This document shows positions 23,134 to 34,362 of a DNA stretch of 64,000 bases, one piece after another. Under the pieces are notes generated by a model that saw nothing but the letters and a program-made list of their open reading frames with translations, was not told where the DNA came from and did not search any database. How positions within the stretch are numbered: position 1 is the stretch's first letter; every line of letters begins with the position of its first letter. This stretch comes from Marvania coccoides. Lineage: Eukaryota > Chlorophyta > Trebouxiophyceae > Chlorellales > Chlorellaceae. The DNA lies in contig OY978100.1 in assembly GCA_963854735.1 (NCBI GenBank), forward strand, positions 248,001-312,000, in the 5' to 3' direction. The translations under genes and the position numbers were made by a program.

Positions 23134-25601
23134 CTACCTGCCCAGCACCAGGGCGCTGGCAATCCTCCACCCTCCGCCTGCCCTCACCACGCTGTACTCG
23201 ACGTTGTACTGGCTGCGGTACGAGTCTCCCTTCTTCCCGTTGGTTGCCCACAGGTCTGCGCTCTCGTCCACAGTGGCTACCACCACTGCATGGCCCCCTC
23301 CCTCGGGCGTCATGGCAGACTCGTCAACCGAGGCGACCCGCACGTGCAGGGGGCGGATGTTCCAGAACCACCCGCTGCTGGCGGCCTCTGCGGCCTCGGA
23401 GGTCACCGCGCTCAGCATGGGCTCTGCAGAAGAGAAAAAACATTGACGGAAGAAATAAATGAAAAAATAGCAACGAGAAAGCTTCTGTTGGCTTGAGAAT
23501 TTAATAGAAAAGAATAAATTGATGAAATAGGGAAATTCAATCTTTTCTTCACCTGCCAGTACTGAGCTGAGTTTGGCGGTATTGTGGCGGGGTCCCATTA
23601 CGTCAACCTTCACGCCCATCCATTGCGTGATCAGCTCATGGGCCGCATCCTTGGACAGCGCCTGCTTGAAGGCAGCTACCCGCGTGGCGCTCTTTGAAGA
23701 ACTCCGCACAGCGGCAGCAGCGGAAGAATAAGAAGGAGCTTTGGCCGCCACTCCTCCAGGCGCCTGCGCGCTGAGGAGCCGCCGCTGCGACGCCGCGCCG
23801 CGCTGCATCCCCAGCGCCAAGGCCGCCACCACAGCAACACCAGCAGCAGCGTACGCCGCCTGCTGCTTCGCCGGCATCCCTGCTGCCTGTGCCTTGACTG
23901 AGGCCAGCAAGCGCAGCGCCGCTCTCCTGGCCCCCTCCACCGCCTTGGCGGGGGTGAGACCCGCGGCTTTGGCGGCTTTCGCCTCGAGGTACGCCTCCAC
24001 TGCAGGGTCGCTGAAGTAAGCAGCCAGAGAAGCCAGCGGCGGCCGCTCTTTGGAATCACGGAATCGAGGGAACGCCAGGCGCTGCAGCCACTGCTCCGCA
24101 AACAGCGTCAACCCAGGCTGCAAGTCTGCTTCCCCCTGCGGACTTGCAGCCCGCACAAACGTCATTACGCCGTCCCTTTCAGGGAACGCCAGGTTGGCGG
24201 CCGCGGCAGCGGCAGAGAGGGCGGACCGCGCCCGGTGCGGCAGCGCCGCGGGCGTGGCGCCGCCCTGGCGTTCGTCCTGGCGCAGCGCGTCCAGCGCGGC
24301 CTCTGGCTGCCCCAGCAGAGCGTCGCAGACAGCCATGTGCACCGCAACGTCAGTCTCAGCGCTCACAGCACGCAGCAGCCCCCGCGCCGCCGCTATCCGC
24401 TCCGGCCGCCGCGAAACGAACCCAGCGACGATGTGTGCCAGCCCCACGTGCGCCAGCATCCCCGGCCTGGCCCATCCCGCCGCTCCGACATTTTTATTTT
24501 TACTTCCACCGACGATGCCACCGCTGCCGCTCATGACGCGCTTCGCCAACCGGTTCCAGTCCAGCAGACCCACGACCTCGTCCGCAGCAAGGCACCGCAG
24601 CGCATTCACCACGTACTCCTCGCTGACACCCATCGCCTTGTTTTCTGACAGCAGCTTGCCGACGGCAGCCACAGCCTGCCGCCTGAGGGCCGCTTCCGAA
24701 AGGTTGATGGCCTGCCCCAGGTAGTCCAGCAGCGCCTCTGGCTTGATATCAGCCAGCGCAGCGGTGATTTGCGCCTGCAGCTCAGCAGCCAGCAGGGGCC
24801 CGCCACAGGCGCCCTCCTGCAGCGTGAACATCGCCTCCTCCAGCTTGGCCGACCCCGCCGCGAAGCGCTTCCTCTCCAGCAAGCCTTTCGCCAGCCCGCA
24901 GTGTGCCAGAGCGGTTGCCAACTCAATGTCCCTTTGAAAATCTTGCATTGTGGTTTGGTCGGCATCCGCAGCCGGCAGGGCGCCAGCTTTGGCCTCAGCG
25001 GACAGCTGGATGACGAGCTCGTACTGCCCCACCTGCTCCAGCAGCGCCAGCGCGCCTGGGAGGAGCAGGGGGTCAATGGCGACGTCGGGGTGAATGAGCG
25101 ACACCCGGCCGCGAGCCGCGCGCAGCCCCTCGCGCGCCGAGTGCAGGATTTTGGTCCTACCCACGCGGGCGACCGAGGAGTAGGCGGCGTCGAGGTCGCG
25201 AGCTGAGAGGTCATCGTGCGCTGAAGTTATCTGGGGGTCCAGCACCAGTTCACGGCCGCGCAGGCCCATGAGCTGCAACGAGGGAGGAGGTGGGGGTGAG
25301 CAGGCGTTGGTCATAATCTGGTGACATGTGAATTCCCTCGGAAATTGAAGGGAAAAAAGTTGGGTGCCAACGATCATCTCGTTTTTTTATTTAGCAGGCT
25401 CACCTCGGCGTAGTTCAGGGGCAAGATTAGCGACGCGTCCTCGGCGGAGTGCTCGCTGTGGGAAGCGATGCGGGTGGGCTGCGCCGATGCTTGAGTTGGC
25501 TTGACAGCAGTCGGACGTTTGTGGCGCAGTGAGGTGGGCAGCGCAAGGCGGGCTGCCGGCCTCTGGGCTATGCCCGCACCGAGGCATGGCATGGGTCGCA
25601 T
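23134..25601 (-). CDS. ARC6: ARC6-like plastid division protein, 735 aa
   Basis: Exons 25404-25601, 23553-25272 and 23134-23423. The N-terminal ~55 residues are basic, Ser/Ala-rich and acid-poor, as in a plastid transit peptide. The next part corresponds to the divergent J-like domain (L-P-L-N-Y-A-E ...). A long helical stromal region follows, with the conserved L-A-F-P-R-F-R-D-S-K motif and the A-A-Y-F-S-D-P-A-V-x-x-Y-L segment of ARC6. A single hydrophobic span (A-A-G-V-A-V-V-A-A-L-A-L-G-type, near residue 560) separates it from the C-terminal ARC6/IMS domain (W-F-W-N-I-R-P-L and Y-N-V-E-Y-S-V-V). The protein anchors and stabilises the FtsZ ring at the inner envelope and recruits PDV2. It is somewhat shorter than the Arabidopsis protein (801 aa). 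Confidence 0.9.
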
Positions 25602-26595
25602 CGAGCGGCGGGCACCAAGGGCTGTTTATAATCGATGAAACGAGTGACAGAATTTATAAATGAAAGCGATACGGTCCAGGAGATGTTCCTTTGCACATAT
25701 ACACCGGTAAATTATCATTATCAAATGCTGGTGGTCGGCGGTTTCGTGTGAGCAAAGAGATTGTTTTTTGAAATTCAGCAGTACATCTGCGAGGTACAGT
25801 TTTTTTTTTAAATAAATGAGTTTGCAGGCCGAAGCAGACCAACGACAAGGGCTGTCACTTGGTCAACCAAATCTGGCGTTGGCAAAAGCTCGCGGCGACG
25901 GCCAGGGAACCAGCCAAGCTCCCAACGTAGCTCTTCCTTATGTCACCGCCCTGCGTGTCGGCATGCGCAAGAGAACTCTACTTTGCATCATACTGCCGGG
26001 GTTAACTATTATTACACAAGCATGCGCGTTTCAATAATCGCTGAACGGGGATGGGATCACAAGCATAAATGATTTTTTTTGTATACTGCCATGGTTTGTG
26101 TGCGCAAGGAATGCAAGCTCCATGTCAACTTGCGCAAATTATTATTGATGCATTTATAATGCATGCACTGGAAAAAAATGGACGCACTGAACAACGTTGG
26201 TGAGGGGGAAAGAGGAAGGGAAAGAGATAAAATAATTATACCGAAAAAGCGCTAATTCTTGGGAGTTCAATGCACACACGTGTCAAAGTCGAGGGCCGCT
26301 TGGTTTGATTTATTAGAAATAAACAGGGTTTAAAGAAAACTGGAAAGGAAAAAGTTGTTTGGAAAGAAAGAAATTTGAAATAAATAAATGAATAGGTTGC
26401 CCCGTGGTGGAAGGAAGAACGGAGGACTAAAAACGAGTTGCGAAAATTACTACGTGCAGACGAAGATAAATATGTGCAGATGGAAGATAATAAGCAAGGC
26501 TATACAGTCGAAGGAAGAGAAATAAAGTAATTACACTTGGCACATAAACAACACAAATTTGTTTAAACTGGCATATTCGAATAACCAGTTATGAA
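25602..26595. other. Intergenic, no gene
   Basis: About 1 kb of AT-rich DNA. Open frames such as 25816-26037 (plus) are short and unsupported. Near 26580-26608 a 15-nt unit (AACCAGTTATGAATT) is tandemly duplicated across the stop codon of the following minus-strand gene. Confidence 0.5.
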
Positions 26596-28848
26596 TTAAC
26601 CAGTTATGAAACCCGGCGGACGTTTATTTATTTGGTACGTGTACAAATCAGCTGGAGAGACCTTTGTAGTCCGCCATACATATGTCGTCGGGCAATCTTT
26701 CCATGCGGTGCTGAAGTGCCCCGCATGAGCAACGAAATTTCCAGCGTGCCCACAAAATCCATATGGTTTTGTAAAGTTACGAATGAAAAGCTCGGCGCCG
26801 TTTGAGCGGCGTATGTTCCAGAATGTGTGGTAGCTAGCAAGAGGGAATCCTTCGCGGCTCACTCCGCCAGTTGAGTACGGCCTTGAGCCCGCGCCCAGGT
26901 TGATATCAGTGTACAGCATGCCGTAAGGAACCTGTGATAACGAGAGAGAAACGTGTGAAAAGCAGTAGGCAAGGCTTTATTTCTCAAGCATAGCATCACA
27001 ATTTGACCTCGAAATTATTGAAGAACTTTAAGATATTTCTATTTCTGCTCACCACTTTGTGTGAATCCAAATTAATATTTAGCCCCTTTCCCCTCCTGAA
27101 GACGCACAGCATTGTGTTGACTACCGTGGTATCTGCAAAAAATTATAGGGGATTAAGTCGGCATAATCATAATAATAAAAAAAATGCGTGTATGCGATGC
27201 TTACCATGATGGTGGAGGTTTTTAATGGTGAAATCAGTGACCAAAACGTCTGCAGAGTGGCGGATTGCAATGGCAAGGTGGCCTGCAAGGGGGGGCAGAA
27301 AGTGTGAATATAAAAAAAAACGGCGTTTGTTAATTATTACTCATTGCAAAACAAGTTATCCTTCTTCGTTTACCTTCGGTGTTCCAACCAGGAGAGCGAT
27401 CTTTGGTGTTCCTGGTCTCCCAATCAGATACGGTGGTGAAATGGTTGCGGCGGATGAAAAAGCTGTTGTCCGCGTTTACAACGTCAACCCTCCGAATCCA
27501 ACCATTCAGTATATCATCCATCACGATGCCTGCACCAATTCATCAATTAATAAAATGTCATCCGTATTGTCTCATCTCAAAATAAGGGAAAACACAACCC
27601 CCATATGAAAAAATCCCCAAAACCTGCCATTGTAGCCCTTCTCCTTGTGGTGCGGCGCAGCAACGCTCCACTCAAACTCCATGGTCAGATCCTCAACCCC
27701 CACGTCACGCATCACGTTGGGGAACGCGTGCAGCTCCGGGGTCCAATCAGGGTCGATGTCAATCGGAAGTCGCCGTTCAAACGTCACAACGGTGCCAGCC
27801 ACCGATTTCACCTTTGACGCCCAGCGCACTAAATCTTTGCGGCCATCCAAGCCCGTGAAGCACGGCGTGGTTGCGTTGCCGCAGGTACGCGTCGAAATGT
27901 ATCCGCCCAGCATGTGTTTTACGAGAGTGCGCGTTTGCGGGGAAGCTTTGGGGGGATCCGACTGAAAAAGAAATAGGAGATCACCAGCGCTGATCTTCAA
28001 GGCGTCATTGACTTTCACCTGCGTCAAACCCCGGGCTCGACGTTCGACAATGCGGGCAACCTTGGTTTTCGCACTGGATTCAATGCGCGGGCCACGGAAG
28101 CGGAGGAACCCACCGTCCCTGAAGAGAGGGTTAGAAAATGCAGTGAAAATAACAGCAAAATTGTTTCAAAAGAAATTGTCATTTTTTTCATATGCCCATG
28201 TCATTTGTATCTTCCTCTGTACTTACCAGCAGTAAATCGAGTTGCCGCCACCAGGAGGCAAGTATCGTTTCCAGTTGAACACGTCAGCAAGCGACTTGGG
28301 CATGTACAGAACTGTCCTCGTTTTCCCAGCACCCTTGAAGACGATATTGCTGTTGCTGACGTTGACGGGCCAATCCAGTAGGTAGCGGCCAGCAGGGAGG
28401 TATCTGCGCAACCACAAACAGGTAAAAAATAATTAAAGGGAAAATGAAAAACAAATAGAAGTAAAACAAATATTAGTAAAATCTAGAATTGTCAAAATAG
28501 GCCCCAAAAAATATACTGACAAAAAAATTCCAGCAACAACGAGATTTCATTACAAAAAAGTATATCGTACATTGTGCCCCCGCCGGCCAGCACAGCAGCG
28601 TCGACTGCAGCTTGGATAGCGAAAGCGGAGCCCTTGACGCCAGTTTTATCAGCGCCATAGGTTGGGTTTGTCACAATGAATCTCTGGGCGGGCGCAGTCG
28701 GCTGCGACCTGCCGCCGGCATAGCCAGCATATGTCCAGTCAGGGATGCGCCAAGGAATGCTACCGAGCTGCGCTGTGGCCGGGCCTGGCAGGTTGAGGTA
28801 CAAGAAAACAAGAAGGGCGCTTGCGACAGGGCGCCTGTCGAGCGTCAT
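26596..28848 (-). CDS. Secreted right-handed beta-helix protein (pectate-lyase-3/GH55-like), 531 aa
   Basis: Seven-exon model: 28571-28848, 28227-28403, 27628-28118, 27374-27529, 27205-27282, 27053-27132, 26596-26931. It starts with a signal peptide ending in P-A-T-A-Q. The domain begins with Y-G-A-D-K-T-G-V-K ... A-I-Q-A-A-V-D-A-A and G-G-G-T-I-Y-L-P-A-G-R-Y, the hallmark entry of the pectate_lyase_3 fold. Later exons give solenoid turns (N-S-N-I-V-F-K-G-A-G; G-Y-N-G-I-V-M-D-D; S-F-F-I-R-R-N) and a C-terminal Y-H-T-F-W-N-I-R. Probably acts on or builds extracellular polysaccharide; the substrate is unknown. The intron between exons 3 and 4 only keeps frame with a GC 5' splice site (27626-27627). 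Introns 4, 5 and others are in the same phase (1). Confidence 0.8.
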
Positions 28849-29635
28849 GTTTCCTCTGGAATTCAAAGAAATGGGTGCAACAAAGAACGTTCGCTTAATA
28901 ATAATAAAAACTAGAGAGTATTGATCACTTTTCTGCGCTGTACAACCGCAATGCGGCCTTTTCTTGAATCTGGTGTTATAAAATTGAAATATAGTTTATA
29001 ATATTTTAGAATGTCTTGGACTGCTGTGCGTTCAAGCTGCAGATGACAAGTCCGCGTGGGAAAAAACCATCAGAGAAAGATACGAGAAAGAAAGCACGTG
29101 TAAACACTACAGCCGCGTCATAAAAAAAACATATAAAATATAAGCCGTTTTCGCAGCATGCATTTACATATATTGCATTCTTCTTCTTCTATAACCAGGC
29201 GCCTGCCAGCTGGGACGATCTCAAAAATCGCGGTTATACAGCGGGGTTCGGTTACGAGGAAGTTGCAGCGATTTCACAATTTTGGGATGTTACACATAAA
29301 GGTGGGGAGCAATTATTAAAGGGAAAATAGGAAAATACCAGCGATGTTGGCTCAGGTTACGCGGTAAAAAGTGTTGTATTTGCACATTTATTTGCCATGT
29401 GCTTTTTTTCTTATGTGCTATATTCTTTCATATGCCCAATAAGCACCGAGGATAATTAAGCTCAGTCTTATTTCTCAACAGAAATAAGATTTAAAGAGAC
29501 CCCAGGGGGAGGACGCCTATAGTAGGTGCACAGTTCCTACTCATAAAGGTTTCCCTCGTCCATTGCTATATATGTTCTTTCCACACACATACATTTTCGA
29601 ACGTGACACCCTGTCAAGTTGAGAAGAACAGTTCA
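28849..29635. other. Intergenic, no gene
   Basis: AT-rich DNA upstream of the beta-helix gene. No convincing open frame. The ORF 29541-29801 (minus) is out of frame with the adjoining membrane protein and is rejected. Confidence 0.5.
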
Positions 29636-29878
29636 TTAGCGGGGTCCGTATTTGTTCATCTGCTTTAATTGTGCCCAGGCCTCCTTTCTCTTTTCTTTCC
29701 TTTTGAACTCTTGGTATCGGCATAGGCCTGACCAGAGAGATACATAATAATAAATTTGAAAGAAAAATGGCAATACGAAAAATAGAAAGGGAAAAGAACA
29801 AAAAAAGGCATTAACAATAACCGTTGTGTAGCTCCAGTACGCAAGCACCGCCGGTGCTGCAATTGATAAAATTGGCAT
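29636..29878 (-). CDS. In-frame continuation downstream of a TGA: two membrane spans and basic tail, 80 codons
   Basis: This frame starts with ATG at 29878, the codon directly after the TGA that ends the membrane protein at 29879, and is in the same frame. It encodes two hydrophobic stretches and a Lys/Arg/Glu-rich tail (about residues 56-80), a plausible C-terminal end for a polytopic membrane protein. It could be the real C-terminus, separated by a nonsense change, a readthrough codon, a sequencing error or a short intron, or it could be a chance frame. The AT-rich, Phe-rich composition is less convincing than the upstream part. Confidence 0.3.
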   Translation of the reverse strand: MPILSIAAPAVLAYWSYTTVIVNAFFCSFPFLFFVLPFFFQIYYYVSLWSGLCRYQEFKRKEKRKEAWAQLKQMNKYGPR

Positions 29879-30820
29879 TCATTGCGCTACAGACAGTCCG
29901 AGCCAGTCTCCAGTCACGCTGAGTACAATTACCAATGTGTGAAACATCACCACAGTTTGAAGACCCGCGAGAACCATGTGCTGCACAAGCAACGCCAGCG
30001 TCGTGTGGACGTGGCCGCTGCCAAGATTGTGGGTGCGCTCAAAGGCCTTTCTCGATTGCAGCTCCTCGACAAACAAGGCCGCCAAGGGCAGCAAATGACC
30101 AAACGTAATTAAAAGCGCGCTGTTTAAGCACACACACGCTGCAGCGCCGTTCAAATCGTCGGCGCTCACCATTCGAACGTGATTCGGGCCAGGGGTCGGC
30201 AGCGGCAGCCACCGATACATCGCGGACTCTGCCGCGGAGACGATGCCGCGATATCGTTGGCCCTGCCCTGGCACAGCTGCCAGCTCTTGGAGGCAGCGCT
30301 GCGGCATCATCCCGACTGTGGCAGCCAAGTTTATCAAGGTCAACGGAAACGCGACGTCCATGGGGAAGATAAAGTACTTGGCGTGCCGCAGCATGACTCC
30401 GGGTATCAGCAGCAGGTACATGGCTGCCTTGAGCGGCTGCTGCGGCATCTCCAGTGGATGCACCAGCTCCAGGAACTGATCGTCGCCCTTGAAAGGGAAG
30501 AGTAGGTACAGGAAGAGGTGCCAACACGCGTGGGGGACCAACATATAGAGTCGCCATCGAGCGTACAGCTCGCGGTTGAGGAAGAAGATGAAGAAGAAAG
30601 CGCTGCTCAGAGCAACGAGCTCAACGATGCCGACTAGGTTTGCTACCAAAAGTGAGGTGGGCATTCGGCTGCTGTCCAATCTGACGAAGGCAAACCCGAC
30701 GAGGATGAACATGAGGTGGAAGGAGATGAAATCATAGTTGAAGTTCTGCACATGGAATTCTCGCCGCCACACCGCCTCTATTTGAGGATTAGCGAATTTT
30801 AAATCATAGCCGCGCCACAT
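29879..30820 (-). CDS. Polytopic membrane protein of unknown function, 313 aa
   Basis: Single exon. The frame is open up to 30835, but the first ATG is at 30820, used here as the start. Six or more hydrophobic helices are visible: around residues 33-48, 58-82, 90-110, 135-150, 157-175 and, after a polar loop, 238-255 and 275-305. A loop rich in Gly/Arg/Ala lies between the middle and last helices. I recognise no transporter or enzyme signature. A TGA ends the frame and is followed immediately by an in-frame ATG and more membrane-like sequence, so the true C-terminus is uncertain. An upstream exon cannot be excluded. Confidence 0.65.
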   Translation of the reverse strand: MWRGYDLKFANPQIEAVWRREFHVQNFNYDFISFHLMFILVGFAFVRLDSSRMPTSLLVANLVGIVELVALSSAFFFIFFLNRELYARWRLYMLVPHACWHLFLYLLFPFKGDDQFLELVHPLEMPQQPLKAAMYLLLIPGVMLRHAKYFIFPMDVAFPLTLINLAATVGMMPQRCLQELAAVPGQGQRYRGIVSAAESAMYRWLPLPTPGPNHVRMVSADDLNGAAACVCLNSALLITFGHLLPLAALFVEELQSRKAFERTHNLGSGHVHTTLALLVQHMVLAGLQTVVMFHTLVIVLSVTGDWLGLSVAQ

Positions 30821-31635
30821 GCCAACCCAACTCAATGATGTAACACTGCCACTAAAAAATTAGGATGGCACGACACTATGAAAAATTGGGCAGTAATAAG
30901 ATATTAATTTTATTTCGATGCCACGACACGTCTTTTTATATTTCGTGGAGATAGAATAGTATCAATGCACTGAATTTGAATATATCACTTAGTTTTTATC
31001 GTTTGCAATGAATAAACCGGGCGAAATTAAATAAAATACGAGTGTCTTCACATGTAAACTATTGCTATCTAGAGAATCCCTTCCAAGCAGCACGTTTCCA
31101 TCTATTGATTTAGGCATCTGGGTATTCATTTTGTCGCTCCGGGCATCAGAAATCCAAAACAGGAGCTGGGCGATTCACATTTCCAAAAAAAAAAGTGCCG
31201 GGTGATCACTGACCTTATCAATAAAATTCGGCATAGAAAACCAACATGAATTTAAAGGTTTCTTTGATAGCATTTCTAGTCCACACATCAATGAATGAGA
31301 GATTAAATATAAAATCTTGGCCAGCGTTGTGGTATTTCGCTCACGCTGCGGCCTAGCAAACCCACAGAAAGAAGCTGCAACGAATAGTTAAATTGGGGTT
31401 TAATCAGACGAAGACCAAGTACAGAGGTGACTCTTTTCAAAACAAAAATTCTAGATCCATTTTTTTCATGATTTTTTTTCTTTCAAAGTTTCTCTGCGTA
31501 AACTCATTATATTATTATAAACAAAAAGCAGCCTTTTTAATTCTCCTGGTTCATTCCTTACCCCACACGGTCACGTCGGCATTGTCTGAAGATTAGTACC
31601 GCTCAATCGAACCCGGTTTTCAGCATCCCGGCGCC
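30821..31635. other. Divergent intergenic region, no gene
   Basis: About 0.8 kb of strongly AT-rich DNA between a minus-strand and a plus-strand gene. Probably holds both promoters. No motif is recognised. Confidence 0.5.
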
Positions 31636-32358
31636 ATGAGCGCATCAATACTGTATGATCAACCAGCCAACAAACGGCTCCATGAACCCCTGGTCCTCGT
31701 AGACGAAGAGCCGAGCAGGAAGCGGCTACGGGTATCATCTTCCTCCTCTTCTGAGGATGTCGCACTTCCCGGAGCGTCTCCCGATCCTGAGACGCCCAGC
31801 TCGATCGAGCCGCTAAGCCATCCCACCCTGCGGCCAGCCCCTGCTGCGCCGGAGCTGGCGACCACCGCTGTGCCTTCTTCGCCCACCGTCACCCATCCTG
31901 AATTCATTAAAGACATCCCAGCAGCTGAAAAAATCGCCGCTGCTGCTGCCATCGAGGAAGAGGAGGAGGAGGAAGACCTCGAAAGCCTCCTCGGCCCTTC
32001 CCAGCAGCGTTTGCGCACCGCTCCGGCTGAATTCCGCATGTTCCTGCCCCCTTACGTGCCGCGCGGCATCCCTCCGGTAGTGCTGCAAGCTCCTCATCTT
32101 CCCGAAGCGGCATTGGCCATCGTCCCGTACGTCCCTCCCACCGCAATCCTACCGGCGGCGCCGCAGCCGCCACCACACAGCCCTGCTAGCGTGCGATTTA
32201 AATGCGGAGGTGCGGCGTCCGAGCCGGAGGAGTACATGGTGGACGCTGCCCTTCCGTTTTTAACTCCGCCTGTGGCGATGTCCCAGCTGTCCCAGCCTTC
32301 GCAGCCTTTTGGTTCCCAGTTGCCAGACGCAGTGGAAGAAATGGAAATGGACGAATGA
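31636..32358 (+). CDS. Low-complexity nuclear-type protein, 240 aa
   Basis: Single exon from ATG at 31636. It opens with two basic clusters (N-K-R-L-H and S-R-K-R-L-R-V) that resemble a bipartite nuclear localisation signal, followed by a Ser run and Pro/Ala-rich sequence. A run of Glu (residues ~105-115) precedes L-E-S-L-L. The rest is Pro-rich with hydrophobic V-P-Y-V-P-type repeats and an acidic end (E-E-M-E-M-D-E). No folded domain is recognised. The layout suggests a transcription co-regulator or intrinsically disordered nuclear protein; this is inference from composition. Confidence 0.65.
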   Translation: MSASILYDQPANKRLHEPLVLVDEEPSRKRLRVSSSSSSEDVALPGASPDPETPSSIEPLSHPTLRPAPAAPELATTAVPSSPTVTHPEFIKDIPAAEKIAAAAAIEEEEEEEDLESLLGPSQQRLRTAPAEFRMFLPPYVPRGIPPVVLQAPHLPEAALAIVPYVPPTAILPAAPQPPPHSPASVRFKCGGAASEPEEYMVDAALPFLTPPVAMSQLSQPSQPFGSQLPDAVEEMEMDE

Positions 32359-32874
32359 ACATAAAGCCACTTATGGTGGATATGGATAAATAGGAGAACG
32401 AAGACGAAAAATGGGAGCAGCTGACAGTGCTGTACGATTTTTAGTTTGTGAATAACGCCGCCCTTCTTTCCTTTCTCCTTTGAACCTCGTTTCTAGTGGA
32501 AATTTTCTTCAACGTCGTTATTCCCTTCATTTCCACCCTGTAGTTTTTTTCCCTGTGTTTGTTTCCCGTTTCCGCTTTTTTCCCTTTCAAAACGAATCTG
32601 CAACACTTTCACAACAATGATTTCATGATTTTGTGCTAGCGAAGCATTTTGCTCCATGTAATATGTTATACTGTGAACAGCTATTGCCTGGACGTGAGTG
32701 CTCGCTACTTGCCAGCAAGATCCCACTTGAGAGACCCCCATAGCCTTTACTCTGCAGCCCCCTCCATGCACTCTTTTCACCGCACATAGTTGTCATTAAC
32801 TTCTATGGTTAAATGTGACGCCTTCCGTTCAAATGCACGAACTAAAACAATCAATAAATATCATTCGATTTATT
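32359..32874. other. Convergent 3' region
   Basis: AT-rich DNA between convergent stops (32358 plus, 32875 minus). Likely untranslated regions only. Confidence 0.5.
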
Positions 32875-34224
32875 TCAAAAAAAGGCCTCCCCTCTCAACG
32901 CCTCCAGCGCGGCAGCAAAGTCATCTGGCAGCTCGCTGGTGAACTCCATCACCTCCCCGCTGGCTGGGTGCTCAAATCCAAGCGTTTTGGCGTGCAGCGC
33001 CGGCCTCCCCAACGCCTTCAACACCCCATGCGCCGCCGCAACCCGCGCAGACTTCCCTGCGCCTAGCGTTGTCGCAGCTGCTGCCCCGCCACCGCCGTAC
33101 AACTCATCGCCCACTAACGAGTGCCCAATATGCTTGGAATGCACCCGAATCTGGTGGGTGCGTCCCGTCTCGAGCCGCCACTCTACCAGCGCCGCCCTCC
33201 CGCCCGCTAGAGCCTCCAGAACGTGGTAGTTGCTGGCGGAGGTGCGCCCCCTGGCTGAAGCGTAGGCGAACGCTGCCATTTTCTTCCTGTCCCGGAAATC
33301 TCGGCCCACGTTGGTGGCCACCCGCCCCTGCGCCGGGCGGGGCACCCCCAGGGTGACCGCCTGGTAGCTGCGGCGCACCGAGCGGTCCTTGAATTGATTG
33401 CACAGTGAGGTGTGCGCCAAGTCGGTTTTAGCCACAACCACCAGGCCCGTGGTGCCTCTGTCGAGGCGGTGCACGATGCCGGGGCGGATCACGGCCCCGG
33501 GAGGCACGCGCGACGGCTCAGCAGGGTCTCCAAGCTGCTGGCTGCCTCCGAGAATTAAACGTGGCAGGCCTTCGCCTTCATCTTCGTCGTCGCTGCCGCT
33601 GGCGGCGCCCTCTTCGCCCCCAAAGTCGAGGGACTGCGGGGGGAGGGTGTCGGCGCTGAGGCTGACCCCTGGCAGGCCGCAGTGGTGGAGTAGAGCGTTC
33701 ACTAGCGTGCCTGTGTAATGCCCTGGTGAGGGGTGCATCACCATATCAGCGCCTTTATTAACGATAATGACGTGTTCGTCTTCGTAAACTATGTCTAGGG
33801 GCAGCGCCTCGGGGGCTGCTTCCAGCGGGGGAGGCGGCAGGATTGAGCATGAAATGGCGTCTCCAATTTTCACTGCATACGACGCCTTGGGCTGGGGACG
33901 GCCGTTGACCTGCACCAGGCCTTCTTTGATAGAAGCTTGCAGGCGGGCACGGCTGGTCTGCGGCAGCTTGGAGGCGAGGAAGGCGTCGAGACGGAGCTTG
34001 GCGGCGGTGGAAGAAGAGGCGTCCTCCACGAGGAATGTGTGGGGCTGCATTGGTCAACGGGCATTGTGGTGAGCTAAAAGTCGAAAAGTTAGCAAGAAAA
34101 TGGCTGAAAGGGTGCTCACCGGTGCGGCTGTGGCCGTGCAGCACAGCCGAAAATGCTTTAAATTCGTGAGGGACTGCCGGACGAAGGTGGAGGGGGCCAC
34201 CCCAGCTCCTGCGCGCATCAGCAT
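32875..34224 (-). CDS. RluD-family pseudouridine synthase, probably organellar, 424 aa
   Basis: Exons 34120-34224 and 32875-34044, joined in phase 0. The first encodes a 35-residue, Arg/Ala/Ser-rich leader without acidic residues, suited to a plastid or mitochondrial targeting peptide. An ATG at 34050 would give a protein without it. An S4 RNA-binding domain follows (L-D-A-F-L-A-S-K-L-P ... V-Q-V-N-G-R), then the RluA/RluD catalytic domain: D-E-H-V-I-I-V-N-K, M-H-P-S-P-G, and H-R-L-D-R-G-T-T-G-L with catalytic Asp (about residue 230). Further on come V-E-W-R-L-E-T-G-R-T-H-Q-I-R-V-H and G-D-E-L-Y-G. An acidic insert (residues ~170-200) lies between two core parts. It isomerises uridine to pseudouridine, usually in large-subunit rRNA. 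Head to head with RRP42. Confidence 0.9.
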
Positions 34225-34362
34225 GATTATAGAAATTTTTCAATGCCGATTACAGGCTCTAGAGGCTGAACAGCAGCACCAAAAAAGTTCAAGCCGCCAA
34301 TTTTTCGTTTAAATCGCGATTTGAACAATTATTTTAATTGTATATTAATTGCAGACGATACA
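34225..34362. promoter_or_regulatory. Compact shared upstream region of RluD-like and RRP42 genes
   Basis: Only 138 bp separate the two start codons of these divergent genes. The sequence just before the RRP42 start (TTAATTGCAG at about 34345-34354) looks like a splice acceptor, so the RRP42 leader may contain an intron and the promoter may overlap the first exon of the other gene. Called by position only. Confidence 0.45.

Noticed and set aside
23741..25206. Plus-strand frames opposite ARC6
   Set aside because: Low-complexity Ala/Arg shadows of a GC-rich gene; no motif and no splice logic.
29665..29862. Alternative short-intron model joining the membrane protein to a different downstream frame
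   Set aside because: It would need a ~34-nt intron and leads to a less hydrophobic, less plausible tail than the in-frame continuation.
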